A stretch of 5,129 nt of DNA. Origin: Bacteriovoracaceae bacterium. Its GTDB lineage: Bacteria; Bdellovibrionota; UBA1018. This document shows, in pieces, positions 1 through 5,129 of the stretch. The number at the start of each line of letters is the position of its first letter. Positions within the stretch are counted from its first letter, which is position 1. Position numbers and translations under genes: made by a program. The stretch spans positions 1 to 5,129 of the forward strand of contig JAHFAC010000166.1 in assembly GCA_023250755.1 (NCBI GenBank). The letters run 5' to 3'. Below the pieces are notes generated by a model, which saw only the letters and a list, made by a program, of their open reading frames with translations, made no database searches and was not told the origin of the DNA.

Positions 1-220
1 TGAATTAGAAATCTTGTAGTTCACTTTCTCAATCTCCGTAAAACGTTCAGCTTTGAAACAGTTCGCTCTAAAGTTTATTTTACTATTAATTAACTAAAAT
101 TATCAACTATTGATTTGCGATGCATTTTGTGTGTCGAAAATGATCTAGGTCTATCATCTGTTACCCCACGTTATCCCTTGACTGAAAAAATCAGCTGTGT
201 GGAAAGTAGAGATTACTTTT

Positions 221-225
221 GGGAG
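221..225 (+). promoter_or_regulatory. Shine-Dalgarno site deciding the DedA start
   Basis: GGGAG ends 5 nt before ATG 231. The TTG at 219, four codons upstream in the same frame, has only a distant GGAAAG (201-206). The ATG is therefore the better start. I found no convincing -35/-10 pair in 1-220; a TTGACT at 178-183 has no -10 partner at the right distance. Confidence 0.6.
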
Positions 226-230
226 ATGGC

Positions 231-878
231 ATGCTTCATGGATTGATCAAAATTTGGTTTCAATGGGTGGATCAGTGGGGATATTTCGGAGTTTTTGCCC
301 TCATGGCCATGGAGAGTTCCATTTTTCCGGTACCCTCTGAAGTCGTCATGGCACCTGCTGCTTTTTGGGCAGCTCAAGGGAGGATGAATTTTTGGGGTGT
401 CATCCTTGCGGGTACTTTGGGGAGTTATGCTGGTTCAGCGATCAGTTATTGGGTGGCTCAATGGCTCGGGCTTCCGATCATTCGTCGATATGGAAAATAT
501 TTTTTCTTTTCCCCAAGCAAGCTAACTCTCGCTGAAAATTGGGTTAGGCGCTATGGAGTATTTGGCATTTTCGTCGCACGGCTGCTTCCTGTGGTCCGGC
601 ATTTGGTTTCTATTCCTGCTGGGATTTTTAAAATGCCTTACTGGGGATTTAGCATCACCACGATTTTGGGTTCTGGGCTTTGGTGTACGGTACTTTCTTG
701 GTTTGGCCGCGAGGTGATTGGCGGTTCACCGCAGTTGCTTCATTCGCCAGAAGAAATGGTCCGTGTGATCAAGGCCAAGTTGCTGTGGTTTGTTGCTGCT
801 GTGGTCGCCCTTATCGGATTATATGCTGTTATGGTCTGCGCTAAGAGTCGGAGAACTTCTCCCAGTGTCTCGGGTTAA
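231..878 (+). CDS. DedA family (VTT/SNARE-associated domain) inner-membrane protein
   Basis: Encodes 215 residues, typical for the DedA family. Members are polytopic inner-membrane proteins linked to lipid (undecaprenyl-phosphate or phospholipid) flipping and to membrane-potential and envelope homeostasis. Visible family motifs are E28 followed by FPVPSE (32-37) in the first re-entrant region, the small-residue stretch G61-x2-G-x-Y-x-G68, and the F-x2-RLLPVVRH...AG block (114-131). In that block R117 and R123 have the same six-residue spacing as the essential arginines R130/R136 known in E. coli YqjA. A C-terminal TM segment lies at about 184-203, with a basic tail after it. The frame is open from a TTG at 219, but ATG 231 is preferred because GGGAG lies 5 nt upstream. 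The next gene overlaps its 3' end. Family is secure; the exact substrate cannot be read from sequence. Confidence 0.95.
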   Translation: MLHGLIKIWFQWVDQWGYFGVFALMAMESSIFPVPSEVVMAPAAFWAAQGRMNFWGVILAGTLGSYAGSAISYWVAQWLGLPIIRRYGKYFFFSPSKLTLAENWVRRYGVFGIFVARLLPVVRHLVSIPAGIFKMPYWGFSITTILGSGLWCTVLSWFGREVIGGSPQLLHSPEEMVRVIKAKLLWFVAAVVALIGLYAVMVCAKSRRTSPSVSG

Positions 879-2133
879 ATCTATCCCATTTCGAACTGCC
901 TTTAATTTGCTTTGTTGGGAAGGCGCCTTTGCCATGGCTTACGAGACTTGGACCGGGCCGATGTACATCAGTGGTCTGGGCGGTGAACTGGGAGTGGGCG
1001 TGGCGTGGGTTGCGTTTTTGATGACCCTCCCTTGGGTCGGGCAAATTGGACAACTGGCTGGGCTTTTTGCGTTTGAGAGGATTTCTTCTGTAAAGCGATA
1101 CACGCTGTGGGTCGCTGCGATGGCCCGGGCGCTCTGGATTCTCCCTCTTTTTTGCGCGGGTTTTTGGGGTTGGAAAACGATGCAACAGGGGCAGCCCTTT
1201 CCAAAGAACGCCTGGTTTGCAGTCCTTGGGTTGACCGCCTGCTTTTCTGCATTATTTGCGAGTTCGAGCGCTGTTGCGTGGAACTCCTGGATGCGTGGGT
1301 TGATTCCTGCGAATTTTCGAGGCCGTTTTTTCGGAATCCGGCACACTCACCTGATGGGCGCGTTGATTCTTGCAAATCTTTCAGCGTCGATTTGGGTGGG
1401 ATGGAAGCCGCAGGGATTTTTTGTAGGTTATGCGGTGATTTGTTCATTAGCGCTTTTAGCGGGAGCTCTCTCTTCTTTTCTTCTCGCGGGTGTTCCCGAC
1501 GTTCGCATTAGAAAACACGTGAAGCAATCTTCTCCTCGTCCTTTGATCGAGATTTTTATTGAGCCCTTCCGAAGCGCTGAGTTCAGAAAGGTGGTGTTGT
1601 TCGGCGCTGCCTTCAACGGCGTGATTCAATTCGCAGGTCCCTACTTTCCTTATTACTTCACCAAGGAGCTTCATATCTCCATGAGTACGGTCGCGCTCTG
1701 GGCCGTCATTTCAAACTCAGGTTGCCTGTTGACCGCAGGGCTGTGGGGAAGGCGAATGGATCGGATCGGCAGTCCATTTTCTACGCTTTGGTTAGCTTGT
1801 CATTTAGTTGTCCTCTCTCCTCTGCCTTATGTTTTTCGCTCTGCTGACGTCATTCGATGGATTGCTCCGTTTGAATATTTCATCAATGGGATTTCATGGG
1901 CTGGTTTTTTTCTTTCAATGACTGCGCTGGTTTTCAGGACTGCTCCAGACGGAAAAAACGCGAGCTACTTCTCAGTTTACGCCGCTGTGGTGGGACTGGC
2001 GTGTGCTATCGGGACTTTGCTTGGCGGCCGAGTTGCTGAATGGCTCACTGCCTATGGGGGGTTTCGGGCTCTCTGGATAGTCGGCAGCGTGCTTCGTTTG
2101 GGTGTGCTCTGGGGATTATGTCCGAGGAGATAA
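865..2133 (+). CDS. Major facilitator superfamily (MFS) transporter
   Basis: Polytopic membrane protein, about 423 residues from GTG 865, close to the usual 12-TM MFS size. After a short basic N-terminus (SRVKSIPFR) come alternating hydrophobic helices with short loops. Between helix pairs lies the segment W-N-SWMRGLIP...RGRFFGIR (about 139-159), matching the W-x-SWM-x-DLIP-x3-RGRYFG signature I know from a group of uncharacterised bacterial MFS proteins. A long cytoplasmic loop (KHVKQSSPRPLIEIFIEPFRS) splits the two six-helix halves. Start choice is uncertain: the frame opens at TTG 790, and ATG 823 is possible but lacks a good Shine-Dalgarno. GTG 865 has GGAG 11 nt upstream and overlaps dedA by 14 bp. 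Any of these starts gives an overlap, which suggests co-transcription and translational coupling with DedA. Substrate unknown; family confident. Confidence 0.92.
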   Translation: MSRVKSIPFRTAFNLLCWEGAFAMAYETWTGPMYISGLGGELGVGVAWVAFLMTLPWVGQIGQLAGLFAFERISSVKRYTLWVAAMARALWILPLFCAGFWGWKTMQQGQPFPKNAWFAVLGLTACFSALFASSSAVAWNSWMRGLIPANFRGRFFGIRHTHLMGALILANLSASIWVGWKPQGFFVGYAVICSLALLAGALSSFLLAGVPDVRIRKHVKQSSPRPLIEIFIEPFRSAEFRKVVLFGAAFNGVIQFAGPYFPYYFTKELHISMSTVALWAVISNSGCLLTAGLWGRRMDRIGSPFSTLWLACHLVVLSPLPYVFRSADVIRWIAPFEYFINGISWAGFFLSMTALVFRTAPDGKNASYFSVYAAVVGLACAIGTLLGGRVAEWLTAYGGFRALWIVGSVLRLGVLWGLCPRR

Positions 2134-2136
2134 GAC

Positions 2137-2176
2137 TTGAGGGCCCAGGCCATTCAATGGGGCCCTCAATCATCTT
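2137..2176 (+). terminator. Hairpin between convergent genes, probable bidirectional terminator
   Basis: TTGAGGGCCC (2137-2146) pairs perfectly with GGGCCCTCAA (2160-2169) around a 13-nt loop, starting 3 nt after the MFS stop codon. It lies between the MFS gene and the convergent lipoprotein gene, so it is placed to stop transcripts from both sides. The T tract is poor on both strands (TCATCTT on plus, GTCTTATCT on minus), so termination may be inefficient or need a factor. Confidence 0.6.
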
Positions 2177-2190
2177 ATGGCTTAATCATC

Positions 2191-2218
2191 TTGTGATAGA
2201 TAAATTGTGATAGATAAA
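2191..2218. repeat. Two perfect tandem copies of a 14-bp unit
   Basis: TTGTGATAGATAAA occurs twice back to back (2191-2204 and 2205-2218), just beyond the lipoprotein stop codon. A 9-bp direct repeat AATCATCTT (2168-2176 and 2184-2192) lies next to it. Likely a replication-slippage duplication in non-coding DNA; no function visible. Confidence 0.9.
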
Positions 2219-2223
2219 TTTGG

Positions 2224-2826
2224 TTATTTTTTTCGTTTGAAAATAAAAAATGTTTTGGTTTCGGGTGGAAACTGAGGAGCGGCTCCTGGTGCAATTAACC
2301 CTCCATCATCAATCTTCATAGGAACTGTTGTCCTAGCAGGTGAGACATTAGCAAATTCATCCAAGCCAATGACCAGTTCATCTTTGTCAATAAAGTAATT
2401 AAACGAACCGATGTTGATTGTACCACTACAAAGACTACTTCCGGCTTTAACTGATTTTTCAGCATTTGCTAAAGTTTTGACTATTTTTTCAGTTACTGTC
2501 ACAGGTACCGATATTTCAAGTGGAATTTGAATCAATTTATCTTCAGGTGAAATACAATAGCTTGAGACAGTGAGGTGATCCATTTCTATTTTTATGACAG
2601 AATTTTCTGCTTCAGTTTTTTCGTCCACTAGGCTAAATCCCTGTGCTTCAAAGCGCAGTCTATCCAGAGTCCAAGAGCCGAGTATTGCAAGAGCGCTTTT
2701 ACTGGCCTCACCATCGAATGGTTTGATTTCCGTTTTACTCAAGCACCCCCCTGTCAAAATTACAAAAAAACAAGAATTTATCATGAGACAGAAGTTTTTT
2801 TTAAAGTCGGAATAAAAAAATGACAT
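2224..2826 (-). CDS. Predicted lipoprotein, possibly lipocalin-like
   Basis: A 200-residue protein with a lipoprotein signal peptide: a basic N-region (DFKK), a hydrophobic core (LMINSCFFVIL) and a lipobox LTGG|C with the lipidated Cys at residue 28. The next residues are L-S-K, with no Asp at +2, which in enterobacterial rules would favour the outer membrane. The mature part opens with a low-complexity linker, then LGSWTLD, resembling the G-x-W start of lipocalin-like barrels. Alternating hydrophobic strands follow (IKIEMDHLTVSSYC, INIGSFNYFID, ELVIGLDEF), and the tail is basic (FKRKK). Two further cysteines (about 91 and 133) could form a disulfide. ATG 2826 is preferred over GTG 2832 because GGGGGG stands 5 nt before it. 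Sampled lines give about 38-40% GC, against about 55% in a sampled line of galE, so it may be an acquired or fast-changing gene. I recognise no specific family; the barrel fold is inference. Confidence 0.8.
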   Translation of the reverse strand: MSFFYSDFKKNFCLMINSCFFVILTGGCLSKTEIKPFDGEASKSALAILGSWTLDRLRFEAQGFSLVDEKTEAENSVIKIEMDHLTVSSYCISPEDKLIQIPLEISVPVTVTEKIVKTLANAEKSVKAGSSLCSGTINIGSFNYFIDKDELVIGLDEFANVSPARTTVPMKIDDGGLIAPGAAPQFPPETKTFFIFKRKK

Positions 2827-2831
2827 AAGCA

Positions 2832-2839
2832 CCCCCCTT
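2832..2839 (-). promoter_or_regulatory. Shine-Dalgarno site made of a G6 run
   Basis: On the minus strand AAGGGGGG is followed by TGCTT and ATG 2826. The spacing (5 nt) is good for the ATG. The alternative GTG start at 2832 would lie inside the run itself, which argues against it. Because the site is a homopolymer, its length could vary by slippage. Confidence 0.6.
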
Positions 2840-3224
2840 GTTTAATCAACACCCTCTCTGGGTAGTTCGCTTTGTTTGTTTCAAGACCCGAGCCAAAAAA
2901 ACCATAATTTGAATTATTAAGAGAGTATTGTTGCGTTTTCAGTCTGTTAGAGGGGCTTTTAAAGCATGAGCTTGTGGCGCGTCAGTATAGACATATTGTA
3001 AATGTATTTAATATTTTAGCTATGCAAATATATAATTAATTCTAGTATGTATTTTGTTTTATGGATAAAATTAAATTTTGAATAAACATTTAACACATGT
3101 TTAATTCTTGAGCATTTATTGAGAGAGTGTCTTTTTTTGTTTTTAATCTTGTGTCGTTCCCCTTCTTGTGATGATTTGATTCTTCTTTCCCGCGGGGGGG
3201 TCTCCCTATACAATAATCTGATAC
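2840..3224. other. AT-rich intergenic region with no gene seen
   Basis: About 385 bp separate the start of the lipoprotein gene from the divergent galE. It is strongly AT-rich (about 2990-3130 especially). It holds a small palindrome ATAATT-tg-AATTAT (2904-2917) and GCTTT-t-AAAGC (2955-2965), either of which could be an operator but neither of which I recognise. A GC-rich patch sits at 3189-3200. Divergent promoters for both genes must lie here, but no strong consensus pair is visible. No RNA gene or riboswitch fold recognised. Confidence 0.6.
3209..3214 (+). promoter_or_regulatory. Candidate -10 element of galE
   Basis: TACAAT lies 24 nt before the galE ATG. The hexamer 17 bp upstream (3186-3191, TTTCCC) is a poor -35, while the better TTGATT at 3176-3181 is 27 bp away, too far. 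A G7 run (3194-3200) falls in the spacer. Only the -10 match supports this call. Confidence 0.25.
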
Positions 3225-3231
3225 AAAGGGG
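3225..3231 (+). promoter_or_regulatory. Strong galE ribosome binding site
   Basis: AAAGGGG with a 6-nt spacer (cgcaac) to ATG 3238 fixes the start. The protein begins directly with the first beta strand of the Rossmann fold, as usual for this family. Confidence 0.7.
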
Positions 3232-3237
3232 CGCAAC

Positions 3238-4206
3238 ATGAATGTCCTCATTACCGGCGGCGCAGGATACATCGGAAGCCATACTTGCAAGTTGCTTGCG
3301 AAGAATGGCCATGTCCCCATAGCTTATGACAATTTAGTATACGGGCATCGCTCTGCTGTGCTTTGGGGGCCCCTTGAAGAAGGCGACATTGCTGAAGTGC
3401 AAAAACTTCTTGATGTGATCCGTCGTCACAAGATCGAAGCGGTGATTCATTTTGCAGCTTTTGCATACGTCGGTGAGTCCATTGAGCGTCCGGACAAATA
3501 TTATAAAAACAATGTGGCAGGTTCGCTTTCTCTTTTTACAGCGATGAAAGAAGCAGGCATCAAGCGGATTGTCTTTTCGAGTACCTGCGCCACCTACGGA
3601 AATCCCGTGCAAGTTCCCATGAGTGAATCCCATCCTCAGCAGCCCATCAATCCTTACGGAATGAGTAAGCTCATGGTCGAGCGAATTCTCCAGGATTTTT
3701 CTTCAGCATTTGGATTTCAGGTCGCACTGCTTCGTTATTTCAATGCATCGGGTGCGGATGCCGAAGGTCAGATCGGTGAGAATCACGATCCAGAAACTCA
3801 CTTGATTCCCCTGGCACTCAAAGTTGCATCGGATCAGCTTCCCGTCCTCACCGTTTTTGGTAACGACTATCCGACCCCTGATGGAACGTGCATCCGTGAT
3901 TATATTCATGTGGCGGATTTGGCCTCAGCGCATCTTTTAGCGCTCAAGTATCTCGAGAAGAGCGGGGGCTGTACGGCGTTTAATCTGGGGATCGGAAAAG
4001 GCTTTACCGTAAAAGAAGTGATCGCTTCGGTCGAGCGAGTTACTGGAAAGAAACTCAATATTCGCCAAGGAGCTCGCCGTCCTGGGGATCCGCCCAGTTT
4101 GGTTGCAGACAGTTCAAAAGCCCAAAAAGAACTAGGCTGGCGCCCTCAGTTTACAGAAATCGATCGAATTGTCGAAACCGCGTGGAACTGGGAACGCAAG
4201 GGGTGA
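3238..4206 (+). CDS. galE: UDP-glucose 4-epimerase (extended SDR family)
   Basis: Interconverts UDP-glucose and UDP-galactose in the cytoplasm using tightly bound NAD, feeding galactose use (Leloir pathway) and galactose-containing surface glycans. It has 322 residues, complete and slightly shorter than E. coli GalE (338). The N-terminus carries the NAD-binding GGAGYIG (7-13), D31-N32-L33 for the adenosine ribose, G49-D50-I51, and FAAFAYVGES (72-81). The catalytic set is S114-S115-T116, Y140 and K144 (YGMSK). RYFNASGAD (166-174) and the RDYIHVADLA stretch are typical of GalE. At the position aligned by eye with E. coli Y299 (PAYWAD), this protein has Leu (PSLVAD, L288). The pocket may therefore not exclude N-acetylated sugars, but this is inference. 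It is transcribed alone as far as can be seen; the next gene converges on it with a 3-bp gap. Confidence 0.97.
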   Translation: MNVLITGGAGYIGSHTCKLLAKNGHVPIAYDNLVYGHRSAVLWGPLEEGDIAEVQKLLDVIRRHKIEAVIHFAAFAYVGESIERPDKYYKNNVAGSLSLFTAMKEAGIKRIVFSSTCATYGNPVQVPMSESHPQQPINPYGMSKLMVERILQDFSSAFGFQVALLRYFNASGADAEGQIGENHDPETHLIPLALKVASDQLPVLTVFGNDYPTPDGTCIRDYIHVADLASAHLLALKYLEKSGGCTAFNLGIGKGFTVKEVIASVERVTGKKLNIRQGARRPGDPPSLVADSSKAQKELGWRPQFTEIDRIVETAWNWERKG

Positions 4207-4209
4207 GTC

Positions 4210-4467
4210 CTATTTTTTTTGCCAAGTCTGCCAGTTCCCACTCGCATCTTTATAGCGGATTGTCCCGCTTGGCGGCTTAGGCGCGGCCTGGTGGGTTTGC
4301 CACTGATTTGAGCCCGGAGCTTTATAGCGAATCGTTCCACTGGGTTGTTTAGGTGGCGCTTTCTTTGGCGGTGCTGAATGTTTTACGGTAGTTTTTGCCA
4401 AAGCCACCGGTATTGCGAAGACCAGTAGTGTGATCCATATTAAATTTGATCCATATTTTTTGAACAT
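4210..4467 (-). CDS. Small secreted basic protein with a duplicated motif
   Basis: An 85-residue protein that I do not recognise. A Sec signal peptide is clear: basic MFKKYG, a hydrophobic core (about 9-21), and an ALA cleavage site after residue 24. The mature part, about 61 residues, is rich in Lys and Pro (HSAPPKKAPPKQ). It then holds two copies, offset by 24 residues, of PSGTIRYK (42-49, 66-73), each followed by a G/N-rich turn and WQT (56-58, 79-81). The offset is also seen in DNA (72 bp). The start is ATG 4467, with AGAGG 7 nt upstream; the in-frame GTG at 4491 gives no better signal and would add eight residues before the signal peptide. It converges on galE with a 3-bp gap. A periplasmic or surface role, perhaps binding an anionic polymer, is a guess from charge and export only. 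Confidence 0.75.
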   Translation of the reverse strand: MFKKYGSNLIWITLLVFAIPVALAKTTVKHSAPPKKAPPKQPSGTIRYKAPGSNQWQTHQAAPKPPSGTIRYKDASGNWQTWQKK

Positions 4468-4472
4468 ACGTG

Positions 4473-4481
4473 TTCCTCTTA
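4473..4481 (-). promoter_or_regulatory. Shine-Dalgarno site of the small secreted protein
   Basis: The minus strand reads AAGAGGAA and then the spacer to ATG 4467. This purine-rich site favours the ATG over the GTG at 4491, which would start upstream of it. Confidence 0.6.
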
Positions 4482-4550
4482 TTTTGCTCACATCAACGTT
4501 TCGGACAAAGCGGCTGATTTTTCAAGGGATGTGTCCCCGTTGACCGCCAA

Positions 4551-4619
4551 TTACCGAAAAAGTGAAATTCAGCCGTTTCCTATGGCAGGCTAAGGGCTTG
4601 AATTTCACTTTTTCGGTAA
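4551..4619. repeat. 21-bp perfect inverted repeat (69-bp hairpin element)
   Basis: The left arm 4551-4571 (starting TTACCGAAAAAGTG) is the exact reverse complement of the right arm 4599-4619. The stem can grow by three more pairs (4572-4574 with 4595-4597) past a one-base bulge at 4598. The remaining loop is about 20 nt. It lies between two divergently transcribed genes, 83 bp upstream of the membrane-protein start, where a simple terminator is not expected. It could be a terminator for galE read-through, an attenuator, or a copy of a small dispersed palindromic repeat; the last would show as multiple genome copies. Confidence 0.95.
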
Positions 4620-4625
4620 ATTTTT
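4551..4625 (+). terminator. Possible rho-independent terminator on the plus strand
   Basis: The right arm of the long hairpin is followed by ATTTTT (4620-4625) on the plus strand. The minus strand has no T run on its own side. The stem is unusually long for an intrinsic terminator. The nearest plus-strand gene upstream is galE, ending 344 bp earlier. Confidence 0.4.
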
Positions 4626-4702
4626 GCTAGAAACAAAAGTGCCAATCTGAATTTTGCGTTTTTTTCAAGTTCCGTCCTATTCCCGCCGATTTTAATAAGG
4701 AA

Positions 4703-5129
4703 ATGTCGAGTCGAAAGCGCGCGAGCATCTTGTTTTGGGGAGCTACTTTATTTTGGGTTGTTCTCTATGCATGGATCAGCCCGGAGTTTGGCGGGATCGA
4801 TACTTATATCTTTAAAGATGCGGGTGTGAATTGGGCCATGGGTCATGGCTTTGTGACTTCGCTCCTACCGGGAAATCCTGGTCTAGATCCTCACCTCTAC
4901 TCGAATTACCCCCCCACTTATCCACTTTTATTTGGGATTTACTCGAAGCTTTTCGGGATCGGTGCTTGTCAAAATACTTTTTTCAACCTGTTCATTGCCT
5001 GGTTCTGTGTTTTTCTCTGGTACCAACTTTTTAAGCGTTTCTTCAGATCTATGCCCGGATCGAGATTTCGGTGGCTGATTGTTGGGATTTTGGCCGCGTT
5101 GATTCCCACCGGCGCTCTGGGTGTGGCCA
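4703..5129 (+). CDS. Polytopic membrane protein, probable GT-C fold glycosyltransferase (N-terminal part)
   Basis: An open frame of 142 codons runs from ATG 4703 off the right edge with no stop. After a basic start (SSRKRA) comes TM1 (about 8-25), then an extracytoplasmic loop with FGGIDTYIFKDAGVNWAMG (29-47), followed by NYPPTYPLLFGIYSKLFG (68-85). TM segments follow at about 92-110 and 123-142. An acidic residue in the first loop (D33 or D39), the A-x-N-x-A-x-G step and the YPP-x-YPLL motif are typical of GT39/PMT-like GT-C enzymes. These transfer sugars from polyprenyl-phosphate donors on the outer face of the inner membrane. The Shine-Dalgarno AAGGA sits almost against the ATG (1-nt spacer), so initiation may be weak. 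No other ATG, GTG or TTG lies upstream in frame before the TAG at 4628. The missing C-terminus prevents a firm family call. Confidence 0.85.
   Translation, partial: MSSRKRASILFWGATLFWVVLYAWISPEFGGIDTYIFKDAGVNWAMGHGFVTSLLPGNPGLDPHLYSNYPPTYPLLFGIYSKLFGIGACQNTFFNLFIAWFCVFLWYQLFKRFFRSMPGSRFRWLIVGILAALIPTGALGVA

Noticed and set aside
1..93. Minus-strand open stretch at the left edge
   Set aside because: Only 31 codons, no ATG or ribosome site; composition is like intergenic DNA.
178..206. TTGACT as a -35 for the dedA unit
   Set aside because: The hexamer 17 bp downstream (GGAAAG) is nothing like a -10.
841..1674. Several open frames (four minus, one plus at 1107-1511) inside the MFS gene
   Set aside because: They overlap a gene with clear membrane-protein character, have no domain pattern, and read as Arg/Pro/Ser-rich shadow translations.
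2594..2815. 73-codon plus-strand frame antisense to the lipoprotein
   Set aside because: No Shine-Dalgarno and no recognisable pattern; it mirrors the signal peptide of the real gene.
2966..3001. 11-codon frame (MSLWRVSIDIL) with GAGGGG about 10 nt upstream
   Set aside because: Too short to separate from chance; its spacing is long and no leader-peptide logic (codon runs, following attenuator) is seen.
3016..3909. Minus-strand frames over the galE upstream region and galE
   Set aside because: Shadows of galE, which has all its family motifs in the plus frame.
4526..4537. GGGA-tgtg-TCCC mini-hairpin
   Set aside because: A 4-bp stem is expected by chance and no T run follows on either strand.
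4831..5034. 67-codon plus-strand frame
   Set aside because: It lies in another frame within the GT-C-like gene, which has proper TM segments and motifs.

Overview
The window looks like ordinary chromosomal DNA from a Gram-negative bacterium: a predicted lipoprotein, a Sec-exported small protein, and a mix of clear Shine-Dalgarno sites with ATG and possible GTG starts. Nothing in it fixes the phylum. The style (many small lipoproteins, mid GC, short intergenic gaps) would fit a Bdellovibrionota- or deltaproteobacteria-like genome, but that is only a guess. There is no phage, transposase, CRISPR, tRNA or rRNA signal.

Layout, left to right. Positions 1-230 are AT-rich and hold no gene I can support. 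Positions 231-2133 (+) form a two-gene unit: a DedA/VTT-domain membrane protein, then a 12-TM-type MFS transporter whose start overlaps the dedA end. A perfect 10-bp hairpin at 2137-2169 and a 14-bp tandem duplication at 2191-2218 fill the convergent gap to a minus-strand lipoprotein gene (2826-2224). That gene is clearly more AT-rich than its neighbours, and its start region is packed with homopolymer runs. About 400 bp of AT-rich non-coding DNA follows, with one isolated GC-rich spot ending in seven G, just before galE.

galE (3238-4206, +) is a complete UDP-glucose 4-epimerase with all key motifs. It meets, tail to tail with a 3-bp gap, a minus-strand gene (4467-4210) for an 85-residue secreted basic protein carrying two copies of a PSGTIRYK...WQT repeat. 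The divergent gap 4468-4702 carries a 21-bp perfect inverted repeat followed by a T run. At 4703 begins a membrane protein running off the window, which reads like the N-terminus of a GT-C fold (GT39/PMT-like) glycosyltransferase.

How the genes work together: DedA and the MFS protein are probably co-translated inner-membrane proteins. GalE supplies UDP-galactose-type sugars, and the GT-C-like protein would use lipid-linked sugars at the membrane, so the right half may serve surface glycan assembly, but no operon links the two. I do not see a clear new multi-gene system. The points most worth a second look are the homopolymer-rich lipoprotein start, the long hairpin with a possible competing stem at 4507-4625, and the unrecognised repeat protein.
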